The notes beneath the pieces were generated by a model. The model did not search any database. It saw nothing but the letters and a program-made list of their open reading frames with translations, and was not told the origin of the DNA. 64,000 nucleotides of DNA from positions 1-64,000 of the forward strand of contig JANWWT010000001.1 in assembly GCA_025055675.1 (NCBI GenBank), given 5' to 3'. Shown one piece after another: positions 55,663 through 62,924 of this stretch (positions are counted from its first letter, which is position 1; each line of letters opens with the position of its first letter). Position numbers and translations under genes: made by a program. This DNA comes from Pseudanabaenaceae cyanobacterium SKYG29 (GTDB lineage: Bacteria > Cyanobacteriota > Cyanobacteriia > Pseudanabaenales > Pseudanabaenaceae).

Positions 55663-56292
55663 CTACTGATGGGAGAAGATGTCTTCATAACCAAGTAGGT
55701 CGAGATCGACCAGAGTGGGGAGAAACTGACAACAAGCTAGAGCATATTCATAGCGCTCTTCCCGTTTTAACATTTCTACCAGTTTGTGATAAATACTAAT
55801 TAAATAACGCACATCGTTAGCGGCATAGGCAATCTGTTCCTCTGACAAGTAATAGGCATTCCCCCAATCGGAACTCTGCTCTGTCTTATCCAGCTCTACT
55901 TTCTCCAACTCCCGCACCAGTTCTTTTAAGCCATGTTTGGGGGAATAAGTGCGGGCTAACTTACTAGCAATCTTGGTACAAAAAAAAGGACGGGTCTGAA
56001 TCCCTAGATGATACTTGAGGGCACCGATGTCAAAGCGGGCATAGTGAAATATTTTTAGGACATTCTCTGCTTCCATGAGTTGCTGTAAGTTGGGGGCAGA
56101 TTTCACCCCCCGATCGAGTTTCACTAGGCTAATTCGCCCTGCGACATCGCCCATCTGCACCAGACACAATCGATCGCGCCTGGGAATTAACCCCATAGTC
56201 TCCGTATCTACCGCCAGTAGGGGACTTTGCAGATAGGTCTGGAGCACCTCTGCTGGTAAGTCGTTGTGAAAGATGTTGATGTCTGTCGTCAT
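55663..56292 (-). CDS. RNase D-like 3'-5' exonuclease (DEDDy)
   Basis: A 209-residue nuclease domain without HRDC domains. Exo I is LLAVDTETMG, Exo II KIFHYARFDIGALKYH, Exo III YAANDVRYLISIY with the tyrosine of the DEDDy class. It is the small single-domain form common in cyanobacteria, probably for RNA 3'-end trimming. It follows the YtxH gene after three bases and abuts the permease gene. Confidence 0.92.
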   Translation of the reverse strand: MTTDINIFHNDLPAEVLQTYLQSPLLAVDTETMGLIPRRDRLCLVQMGDVAGRISLVKLDRGVKSAPNLQQLMEAENVLKIFHYARFDIGALKYHLGIQTRPFFCTKIASKLARTYSPKHGLKELVRELEKVELDKTEQSSDWGNAYYLSEEQIAYAANDVRYLISIYHKLVEMLKREERYEYALACCQFLPTLVDLDLLGYEDIFSHQ

Positions 56293-56295
56293 GGG

Positions 56296-56595
56296 CTACT
56301 CAAATAAAGAACGTCTTTGTCCTTCCGAGCGGGCACTGGTTTCGACGGTGGATATATTGTCTTTGACTTCATGGAGTCTTTGACTGGCTTCCCGTCCCGC
56401 AATGATAGCTTCCTGCAATCTCTCTAGGGTCTCTTCCCAAGCTTTCTCCGCTAACAGAGGAATTTGCCTAGCCGATTTTTTGAGCAAGTTCCGCGTGTCT
56501 TTACCCGATCGGGGTGCAATTAAAATACCTGTGACCACACCGATTGCTGTGCCGACTACTACCCCCCCTAAAAACTTACCGATGCCGTTTGTCAT
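56296..56595 (-). CDS. YtxH-domain protein
   Basis: A 99-residue protein. The N-terminal glycine-rich hydrophobic segment GKFLGGVVVGTAIGVVTGIL with the following APRSGKDTRNLLKK is the YtxH signature; the rest is a charged helix. YtxH-type proteins are often stress-induced. It overlaps the preceding gene by 20 bp and precedes the exonuclease gene. Confidence 0.88.
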   Translation of the reverse strand: MTNGIGKFLGGVVVGTAIGVVTGILIAPRSGKDTRNLLKKSARQIPLLAEKAWEETLERLQEAIIAGREASQRLHEVKDNISTVETSARSEGQRRSLFE

Positions 56596-56872
56596 GGGTT
56601 TTCTGCCATCGTTTTTTCCATGATAGTAGGAAAGTGCCCCATTGATAAAACAGTTGTGCCCGCCGGTAGGTTTGCTGCCACTGCAGAAGATAGAGGCGAT
56701 TGCGGTGTTGCTTGAGGGTAAATAGGGGAAAGCGTACAGCCAGATATTGGTGCCAACGATCGAGGGCGCGGGTAGCCCGCTTTGTCCCCCGATACCAACG
56801 CCAGCAGTGCCAGGTCAACCATACCAATACGCCGCTAAGGGCAAGATTGAGGAGGAGGACTGTGATAATCAC
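56576..56872 (-). CDS. Membrane protein of unknown function in the dps operon
   Basis: About 98 residues from the GTG at 56872, which shares its G with the dps TAG stop (TAGTG); a longer in-frame start at 56923 would lie inside dps. One hydrophobic segment (ITVLLLNLALSGVLVWLTW) is followed by a strongly basic and aromatic tail rich in Arg, Trp and Tyr. No family was recognised. Confidence 0.65.
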   Translation of the reverse strand: MIITVLLLNLALSGVLVWLTWHCWRWYRGTKRATRALDRWHQYLAVRFPLFTLKQHRNRLYLLQWQQTYRRAQLFYQWGTFLLSWKKRWQKTHDKRHR

Positions 56873-57330
56873 TAGTTGGTTACTAAACCATCTCCCCGCC
56901 GTAGTATCTCTCGCAAAAACCACCGCTGTTTCTGATGTACTTGCACAATGCGGGTAAATAGATCAGCTGTACCAATGTCGTTGGCTTGGCTGGCAGTATC
57001 TGCGTCTTGGTGCAGTTCGTCGATAACCCGATCGTGATTGGCAATCGCTTCCTCTACCATCCCCTTCAGCGTCAGACTTCCCACCGAAGGCTGAACAGTA
57101 GCAATTTTGAGATATTGATCCGGGTCAGCTACAGGTGCCCCCCCCAGCACTAAACTGCGTTCTGCTAACTCATCGATCGTCTCCAACACCTGACTGCCGT
57201 GCTCCTCAAACAAAAGGTGCAGGTCGCGAAATAAAGGACCATAGCTCAGCCAGTGATACTTCTTGTAGTTGAGATACATCACCAAAGCATTCGCCTGCTG
57301 ACGATTCAACCCCTTAACAACTGCATCCAT
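56872..57330 (-). CDS. dps: Dps-family ferritin-like protein
   Basis: A 152-residue protein from the ATG at 57330 (MDAVVKGLN), with GAGG upstream. The ferroxidase pattern is KYHWLSYGPLFRDLHLLFEEHG (His, Asp and Glu ligands, about residues 24-45), with NHDRVIDELHQDADTASQ in the later helix. Dps shells store iron and protect DNA from peroxide. Its promoter contains a 15-bp palindrome between -35 and -10. It leads a tight string of five genes on the minus strand. Confidence 0.93.
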   Translation of the reverse strand: MDAVVKGLNRQQANALVMYLNYKKYHWLSYGPLFRDLHLLFEEHGSQVLETIDELAERSLVLGGAPVADPDQYLKIATVQPSVGSLTLKGMVEEAIANHDRVIDELHQDADTASQANDIGTADLFTRIVQVHQKQRWFLREILRRGDGLVTN

Positions 57331-57354
57331 AGAAATTACCTCAACTCTAACTTG

Positions 57355-57384
57355 ATTATACTTCAGAATAATTCTGATTTGCAA
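57355..57384 (-). promoter_or_regulatory. Sigma70-type promoter of dps
   Basis: On the minus strand TTGCAA (57384-57379) and TATAAT (57360-57355) are spaced by 18 bp. The predicted start is about 57348, a leader of under 20 bases. Confidence 0.75.
57363..57377. promoter_or_regulatory. Palindromic operator in the dps promoter (Fur/PerR-type geometry)
   Basis: TCAGAAT-A-ATTCTGA is a perfect 7-1-7 inverted repeat lying entirely between the -35 and -10 hexamers, the position of a repressor site. PerR-type regulators control dps/mrgA in several bacteria. The sequence is not an exact match to the Bacillus PerR box. Confidence 0.65.
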
Positions 57385-57389
57385 TAAAT

Positions 57390-58412
57390 TTAAGGTTGGG
57401 CGAGGAATTGTCGGAGTTGCATGAGTTTATCCCAGGGGGCACCCGATCGGATGAGGTTGAGGGCGTGGGGATAGGCGGTTTGCCAGGTGGGGTATTGACC
57501 CGCCAGGGTGAGAGCGAGGGCGCTATTGAGGGCAACGCATTGGGTTTGGGCATCTGTTCCTTTACCTTGCAGGACTTGGCTAAGAATGACAGCATTAGCT
57601 GCCACATCGCCGCCCAGGAGTGCAGTGAGGGGGGTAGGGGGAATGTCTACAGTGCGGGGGTCTAGTTCTTGAGGAGTTATCTGTCCCTGGTGGAGATAGA
57701 CGAGGTCAGTGATGTCGCCTAGACCAACTTCATCTAAACCTTCGCGGCTGTGGAGGACATAAGCCTGGGGCAGTCCCAGCAGATGGAGGGCTTCCGCCAT
57801 AGGTTGCAGGAGGTAGGGGGCATAAACCCCCAGGACTTGGGCGGTAGGTCGGTAGGGATTGACCAGGGGTCCCAAAAGATTGAACACCGTACGGATGCCC
57901 AGATTTTTGCGCAAGGGTGCCACAGCTTTCATAGCGGGATGCCAGTGGGGAGCAAACAGGAAGGTCACCCCCACCGCTGCCAAGGCGGCTTGCATTTGGG
58001 TAAGAGGAGCATTCAAGTTAATACCCAGGGCTTCCAGGACATCAGCCGACCCCGATCGACTAGAGACCGATCGATTGCCATGTTTTGCTACGGGGATACC
58101 TGCTGCCGCCACCACAAACGCTACAGCTGTAGAGATATTAAAGGTATGTTTGCCGTCCCCCCCCGTACCACAGGTATCTAGGAGGATTTCCTGATTGAGC
58201 TTAGGCACAGGGGTTGCCATTTCCCTGAGTACTGCTGCCATTGCTGCCAATTCTGCCCCCGTGACTCCCTTCAGCTGCAGTGCCACCAGGATTGCCCCCG
58301 ATACTTCGGGTAGGATTGCCCCCTCGAGCCAACCAGTCATCAGCGATCGTGCCTGCTCAGGTGTAAGAGATTGCCGATCGAGTAGTTGTTTAAGCAAATC
58401 TGTCCAGTTCAT
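57390..58412 (-). CDS. trpD: Anthranilate phosphoribosyltransferase
   Basis: A 340-residue enzyme of tryptophan synthesis from the ATG at 58412. It joins anthranilate and PRPP. Motifs are DTCGTGGDGKHTFNIST (PRPP/anthranilate site), PVAKHGNRSVSSRSGSADVLEALG and GLDEVGLGD. The start overlaps the glycosyltransferase stop (ATGA). It ends about 60 bp before the dps ATG, and the dps promoter begins right after its stop. Confidence 0.96.
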   Translation of the reverse strand: MNWTDLLKQLLDRQSLTPEQARSLMTGWLEGAILPEVSGAILVALQLKGVTGAELAAMAAVLREMATPVPKLNQEILLDTCGTGGDGKHTFNISTAVAFVVAAAGIPVAKHGNRSVSSRSGSADVLEALGINLNAPLTQMQAALAAVGVTFLFAPHWHPAMKAVAPLRKNLGIRTVFNLLGPLVNPYRPTAQVLGVYAPYLLQPMAEALHLLGLPQAYVLHSREGLDEVGLGDITDLVYLHQGQITPQELDPRTVDIPPTPLTALLGGDVAANAVILSQVLQGKGTDAQTQCVALNSALALTLAGQYPTWQTAYPHALNLIRSGAPWDKLMQLRQFLAQP

Positions 58413-59257
58413 TTCACCAAACCCCGATTGAAGTGATTGCCAATATAAACCCAAGTGGGGCGCATAAAGGGATAGATAATTTCCGAAAATTGTTTGACCT
58501 TACCCGTGCGGATGCCTTGCCAGAGAATTTTGTAGTTTTTGAGGATGAAAGTATCGCGGATTGCCTGCCCTAGGGTATAGTTTTCCCCCACCAAACGCCA
58601 GCCGTAACCCTCATCCTGACATCTACGCCAGATTTGCCTGAAGTTGTAGTTGTGGGTGTGGTAGACAAAGGCTTCGCTGTAGACAATTTCGTGCCCTTTG
58701 TGGTGGATGCGCCGTTGGAAAGCCTTATCCTCGGAAATGTCGATCTGTCCAAAGGGGTACTTTTCCCACACCGATCGTCTGATGGCGCAGTTGACGGTAG
58801 AGAAGCCCATATTGTGGTAGCGTTTGATCCAATTTTTCGATTCGGAAGTAAAGTAAAAGCGCTCGCCGCAGGAATCCCAGAAAAAGCGCTCCATATCATC
58901 CCGTTCCCGAATGCCGCCTTGGACAGCTAGCACCTGGGGGTCAGCAAAGGGAGCTATCATACCTTCTAACCAGTGGTCATTGCCAGGTTCGGCATCCTGA
59001 TTGATGAAGATGAGGAATTCGCCTGTGGTCATAGTGGCACCGAGGTCGCGGGTCGCACCGTGATTAAAGGTATGTTTGGGGATTTGGTGCAGGCGGACAG
59101 GAAATTCCTGGAAAATTGCCATCGTGTCGGGACGAGAGCCAGAGTCGATGATCATCACCTCAAATTGTTTGTTAGTTTGTTGGCGATAGATGGCTGCCAG
59201 AGTACGTCGCAGCAGGGCACCGCCGTTGAGGGTAGGGATAATAATGCTGACATCCAT
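58409..59257 (-). CDS. Family 2 glycosyltransferase
   Basis: A 282-residue GT-A enzyme. It begins MDVSIIIPTLNGGALLRRTL, with VMIIDSGSRPD, FLIFINQDAEPGNDHWL (the D-x-D-type metal motif) and ISEDKAFQRRIHHKG. It resembles rhamnosyl- and other sugar transferases for surface polysaccharides; donor and acceptor are unknown. No transmembrane segment. Coupled to trpD by ATGA, although the pathways are unrelated. Confidence 0.9.
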   Translation of the reverse strand: MDVSIIIPTLNGGALLRRTLAAIYRQQTNKQFEVMIIDSGSRPDTMAIFQEFPVRLHQIPKHTFNHGATRDLGATMTTGEFLIFINQDAEPGNDHWLEGMIAPFADPQVLAVQGGIRERDDMERFFWDSCGERFYFTSESKNWIKRYHNMGFSTVNCAIRRSVWEKYPFGQIDISEDKAFQRRIHHKGHEIVYSEAFVYHTHNYNFRQIWRRCQDEGYGWRLVGENYTLGQAIRDTFILKNYKILWQGIRTGKVKQFSEIIYPFMRPTWVYIGNHFNRGLVK

Positions 59258-59337
59258 AGGCTTGTCTGGGATTGCAAATTGTGTTACAGAATCATGTGGG
59301 CTTGCCGCTTAAATGAGCTTGTCGAACTTCAGTGTAT

Positions 59338-59850
59338 ATGGCTTTTGTTTCCCTTGATAGTGTTCTTAATCGGATGCAATCCCAGGAGAAGTGGGCGCAG
59401 GAAAGGCTATGGCGTAAGATTTTTCGGCACTGGCAGGAAGCCGTGGGGGAATTGGTTGCTCCCCATACCCGTCCTACGGGTCTCCATCGACGGATTTTAC
59501 AAGTGGCTGTCTCCAGTCCCGTTTGGGCGCAAACTCTCGCTTGGCAACGCCGATCGATTTTGCAGAAACTGAACCAACTCTTGGCAGAGGACACGATCGT
59601 GGATATTCATTTTTCTACTGCCCGTTGGGAACCAGTCAACAGCAATCCCCAGCCAGTACCGCCTGCCGCAGCAAGGAAGATGCCGACCACACCCCAAGAG
59701 GCAGTCGATCGCTGTCGTGCTCTTGCCCAGGTAAGGAAACAACTCTGCCCCTGTCCCCACTGTGGTGCCCCTGCCTCCCGCTTTGAGCTAGAGCGGTGGC
59801 GGATGTGTCAGCACTGTGTAGTGCGTTACTTTTTCACCGACCGGTCATGA
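59338..59850 (+). CDS. DUF721 protein (DciA-type helicase loader) with C-terminal zinc ribbon
   Basis: About 170 residues from the ATG at 59338; a GTG two codons upstream is also possible. The DUF721 domain (about residues 1-100) has LDSVLNRMQSQ, FRHWQEAVGELVAPHTRPTG and LQVAVSSPVWAQTLAWQRR, the KH-like core of DciA, which assists DnaB helicase loading. A linker with prolines leads to a C-terminal zinc ribbon CPCPHCGAP...CQHC. The stop overlaps the start of the M23 gene (ATGA). Confidence 0.85.
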   Translation: MAFVSLDSVLNRMQSQEKWAQERLWRKIFRHWQEAVGELVAPHTRPTGLHRRILQVAVSSPVWAQTLAWQRRSILQKLNQLLAEDTIVDIHFSTARWEPVNSNPQPVPPAAARKMPTTPQEAVDRCRALAQVRKQLCPCPHCGAPASRFELERWRMCQHCVVRYFFTDRS

Positions 59851-60968
59851 GAGCCTATTGGTTGAGGCTGATACTCAGTTTGGGGCTAATGTTTTTCTGT
59901 TGCACAGGCTCGGTGAGAGCAATCAGTGACCTAGACCAATACCAAAGGTTTTTGGAATACCAGAAACAACAGATTCAACAGCGGCAAGACCGCATCGATC
60001 GCTTAACTGCCCCTGCCCAAAAACGCCTAGAGGAGTTGCAAGCTAATATCAACAAAACGGAGACCTACCTAGAAGAAAATGAACAGCGCCTGGAGCAGAT
60101 TCGCAGGGAACTAGGAGTAGTCACAGAACGCTATCAAAATCTCAAAGCGGTATTTCAGAGGACAAAGGCGAGGACGATCGCCCGCCTGCGGTTTCTGCAA
60201 CGACAACCCCCTGCTACTTGGTGGCTGGCTCTTTTAGGTAGTGACAGCTTGACTGAACTGCTCGATCGTCGTCATCAACTCCTGTATCTGCACAAAAAAG
60301 ACAAAGACTTGTTAGCCCAACTAAAGACAAGTGCGGATCAAGTCTTGGCGGAATGGGATAAAGTAAAATCTTTAGAAAATGAAGCCCTCTTAGTACAACA
60401 ACAACTCAACTATCAAAAACAGCTCTACACTGCCGAAGCGGAGACCCAAAAACAGATCATCGATCGGTTGCAGAAAGACAGAGCCGCCCTAGAAAGAGCA
60501 GAAGAGAGACTCCTAGAAGATTCCCGTCGGTTAGCGGGATGGATTCGTGACCGCAGTGGGGATGGTTATACCCTGCCCCCTGGCAACGGCTACCTCGCTT
60601 ATCCCACCTATGGCGCAGTTACTAGTCCCTATGGTTGGCGCACGCATCCTATCCTCGGCTATGAAAAATTCCACACTGGCATTGATTTTGGCGCAGACTA
60701 TGGTACTCCCATCTATGCCGCCCAGACAGGCACAGTGATTTGGGCAGATTGGTACGGCGGCTACGGCAACACGATCGTGATTGACCACAGCAACGGCATT
60801 GCTACCCTCTATGCCCACTTGCAGTCAGTTTACGTGCAACCAGGGGAGACAGTAGAGCGAGGACAGGTAATCGGCGAAGTGGGATCGACGGGCTTTTCCA
60901 CTGGGCCCCATCTGCATTTTGAACTGAGAGTGCAGGGTGAACCGATCGATCCGGCTCCTTACCTCTAA
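59847..60968 (+). CDS. M23-family peptidoglycan endopeptidase with long coiled coil (EnvC/NlpD-like)
   Basis: A 373-residue protein from the ATG at 59847. It has a signal peptide (LRLILSLGLMFFCCTGSVRA), a long coiled coil (about residues 30-235) and the LytM/M23 domain with FHTGIDFGADYGTPIYA (zinc His and Asp), YAHLQSV and GPHLHFELRV (zinc His). All four metal-site motifs look intact, so it may be an active amidase/endopeptidase or a divisome activator. Translationally coupled to the DciA-type gene. Confidence 0.94.
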   Translation: MRAYWLRLILSLGLMFFCCTGSVRAISDLDQYQRFLEYQKQQIQQRQDRIDRLTAPAQKRLEELQANINKTETYLEENEQRLEQIRRELGVVTERYQNLKAVFQRTKARTIARLRFLQRQPPATWWLALLGSDSLTELLDRRHQLLYLHKKDKDLLAQLKTSADQVLAEWDKVKSLENEALLVQQQLNYQKQLYTAEAETQKQIIDRLQKDRAALERAEERLLEDSRRLAGWIRDRSGDGYTLPPGNGYLAYPTYGAVTSPYGWRTHPILGYEKFHTGIDFGADYGTPIYAAQTGTVIWADWYGGYGNTIVIDHSNGIATLYAHLQSVYVQPGETVERGQVIGEVGSTGFSTGPHLHFELRVQGEPIDPAPYL

Positions 60969-60995
60969 GTTATCTCCTGTTCTTTTAGGTTTCAA

Positions 60996-62010
60996 CTAGC
61001 ACTCAGGATTATCAGTCCCTGACTGCAAGAAGTAGTTACCTACTGGCTCCCACTGACTCAAATTCCTCAGACCATAGAGTTTAGAAACAATAATTGCTGT
61101 AATTATTAGCCATATACTGTATAGGAAGGCAAAAATCGATCCTGGTCCCTCAGATTCTAGGAACAGATAGAGCAGGAGGAAAGGAGGATTGCTCAAAACT
61201 ATTAGGAATTCCCGACTCAAGACAGAGGGGGTTATCTCTGTTAAACTAAGTCCGCATCCTGTATAGAGATTGATGAAAAAGTGAAAAGCAACTGTTGGTA
61301 GGAGATAACCGCGACTGGAGTTGTAGATGGAAGTCAGAATGATTCCTGCGATCATTAGGTCAAGGAAAATTTTTACAGAAATAAACAATCCCACAGGGAA
61401 AAATGCTACATGGGTTACTGTCCGCATTAAAACTAAAATGACAGTTGAATTAAAGGCATTGTGATTAGCCTGCAAGTGAGGTAGGACAAAGCCCCGCCAA
61501 GCTAATTCTTCTAATGCAGTTGCTAGAACTAGTATCAACAAACCAGTGATTAAATCGATCGGTGTACGCCACACATGACCTGTAATAGGGGAACTCCACA
61601 GAGTATCAGGCGAGAGTTTGCTGTCTGGCACAAAAGGGGTGCTGCCGGAGTCGAGGAGAGGAAATACTAACTGAATTTGTTCCTTTCTTACTGCCCACCA
61701 AATAACTGCTAGAAGGGGGATTAGAAGCAATGGGGATAATACCAAACAAGAAACCTCTAGCCTAGGGATAAATAGCTTTAGTCTGCCCAGAAGTTTCAGC
61801 ACACCTACTTTGCCATAAAAGTAAAGAGTAGTAATCAATGCTCCCAAAGCGACACTGAGGGCAAGTAAAAAATAAGACGGAATACCATCTGTCTGTCTGG
61901 ACTGACAAGTACAGAGGCTGCCGCGATGGGCTGAAGAGTTGTCGAAGTATAATCTCAATAACAATCGTAATTGCTAGAAAGGTAGATAGTGTTCTAGCCA
62001 CGGCTCTCAC
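60996..62010 (-). pseudogene. CPBP intramembrane protease gene, frameshifted near its 5' end
   Basis: The main frame encodes most of a CPBP (Abi) glutamic protease: EELAWRG (about 150 residues from the N-terminus, EExxxR), RTVTHVAFFP and FHFFIN, with about eight helices. Its only start in that frame is a TTG at 61964 followed by non-membrane residues. The other frame begins at a GTG at 62010 with a good first helix (TLSTFLAITIVIEIILRQLF). The frames join exactly if one unit of the (TCTG)3 repeat at 61888-61899 is removed, giving about 336 residues. Either a recent frameshift, a sequencing error or slippage control. Confidence 0.75.
61888..61899. repeat. (TCTG)3 tetranucleotide repeat at the CPBP frameshift
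   Basis: Three tandem TCTG units (CAGA on the coding strand). Two units would keep the CPBP reading frame open; three break it. Confidence 0.85.
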
Positions 62011-62074
62011 CCCAGTCTGAGAATAAGGTATGCCTAATTATAGACTCACCCTAGTCTGAGAAGTAAGATATGCC
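62006..62074. repeat. Imperfect 29/30-bp direct repeat at the livG 3' end
   Basis: Copies at 62006-62034 and 62045-62074 differ at only a few positions and by one base in length. The second covers the last codons and stop of livG, the first the start of the CPBP gene. Confidence 0.8.
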
Positions 62075-62794
62075 TGCCTCGGTACCCAGATAGGCACTGA
62101 TTACTTGGGGGTTTTCTTTGATTTCTGCGGGGGTGCCTAGAGCAATTAATTCCCCAAAATTCAACACCCCAATCCGATCGCAGACGGACATTACCAAAGG
62201 GACATGGTGTTCAATCAACAAAATAGTCAAATTAAAACGCTGGCGTAAATCCTGGATCAAATTACTCAGCTCCAGCTTTTCCTTGGGATTCATACCTGCT
62301 GCCGGTTCGTCCAACAACAACAACTGGGGCTGTACAGCCAAAGCTCTGGCTATTTCTAATCTCCTTTGCTCACCATAGGACAAGCTCCTGGCCGCCAAAT
62401 GATAACGATCGCCTAAGCCCATCAACGCCAACAATTCCAGACTGGATTCCCGTACCTGCCTACTGGTCAAGTCCCGTCGCAGGTGATGACCAATCATCAC
62501 ATTCTCCAACACTGACAACTCGCGAAATAGACGGATATTCTGAAATGTACGCGCCATACCCTTCTGGGCGAGGTGATAGGAACGATCGGTAGTGATGTCT
62601 TCCCCGCGCAAAAACAAACGACCACTGCTTGGTTCTATAACCCCCGTAATGATATTGAAGAGGGTAGTTTTGCCCGCCCCATTGGGGCCAATGAGACCAA
62701 AAATTTCCCCCGCCGCCACGACAAAGGAGACATCCTGGAGAGCAATTAGCCCCCCAAACCGACGGCTCACCTTGTCCAGCACCAATAAATCCAT
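62051..62794 (-). CDS. Branched-chain/neutral amino acid ABC transporter ATPase (LivG/NatA-like)
   Basis: A 247-residue ATPase. Walker A GPNGAGKTT (about residues 37-45), signature LSYGEQRRLEIARAL, Walker B LLLLDEPAAGMNP and the H-loop IEHHVPLVM. The segment GMARTFQNIRLFRELSVLENV is typical of LivG. It would energise uptake of hydrophobic amino acids with two permeases and a partner ATPase that are not in this window. Its 3' end is repeated in the following gap. Confidence 0.93.
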   Translation of the reverse strand: MDLLVLDKVSRRFGGLIALQDVSFVVAAGEIFGLIGPNGAGKTTLFNIITGVIEPSSGRLFLRGEDITTDRSYHLAQKGMARTFQNIRLFRELSVLENVMIGHHLRRDLTSRQVRESSLELLALMGLGDRYHLAARSLSYGEQRRLEIARALAVQPQLLLLDEPAAGMNPKEKLELSNLIQDLRQRFNLTILLIEHHVPLVMSVCDRIGVLNFGELIALGTPAEIKENPQVISAYLGTEAGISYFSD

Positions 62795-62826
62795 CCGTGA
62801 CCTAGTCTAGGGTTCGGTAAATACTA

Positions 62827-62848
62827 CCTGCAAGGGCGGCTTTGCAGG
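62827..62848. other. Stem-loop upstream of dnaK2
   Basis: CCTGCAA at 62827-62833 pairs with TTGCAGG at 62842-62848 around an 8-base loop. It lies between divergent livG and dnaK2, upstream of the dnaK2 promoter; without a T-run it is not a standard terminator. Confidence 0.4.
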
Positions 62849-62879
62849 CTGTGTCTTGGGGGCAAAACTGGCTACCCTG

Positions 62880-62908
62880 GTGACATGGGATTAGTTATCT
62901 AATAATAT
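62880..62908 (+). promoter_or_regulatory. Probable promoter of dnaK2
   Basis: GTGACA at 62880-62885 and TAATAT at 62903-62908, spacing 17 bp, with the ATG at 62925. The leader would be about ten bases, containing AGGAAG. Confidence 0.5.
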
Positions 62909-62924
62909 TGGAGTAGGAAGCCTT

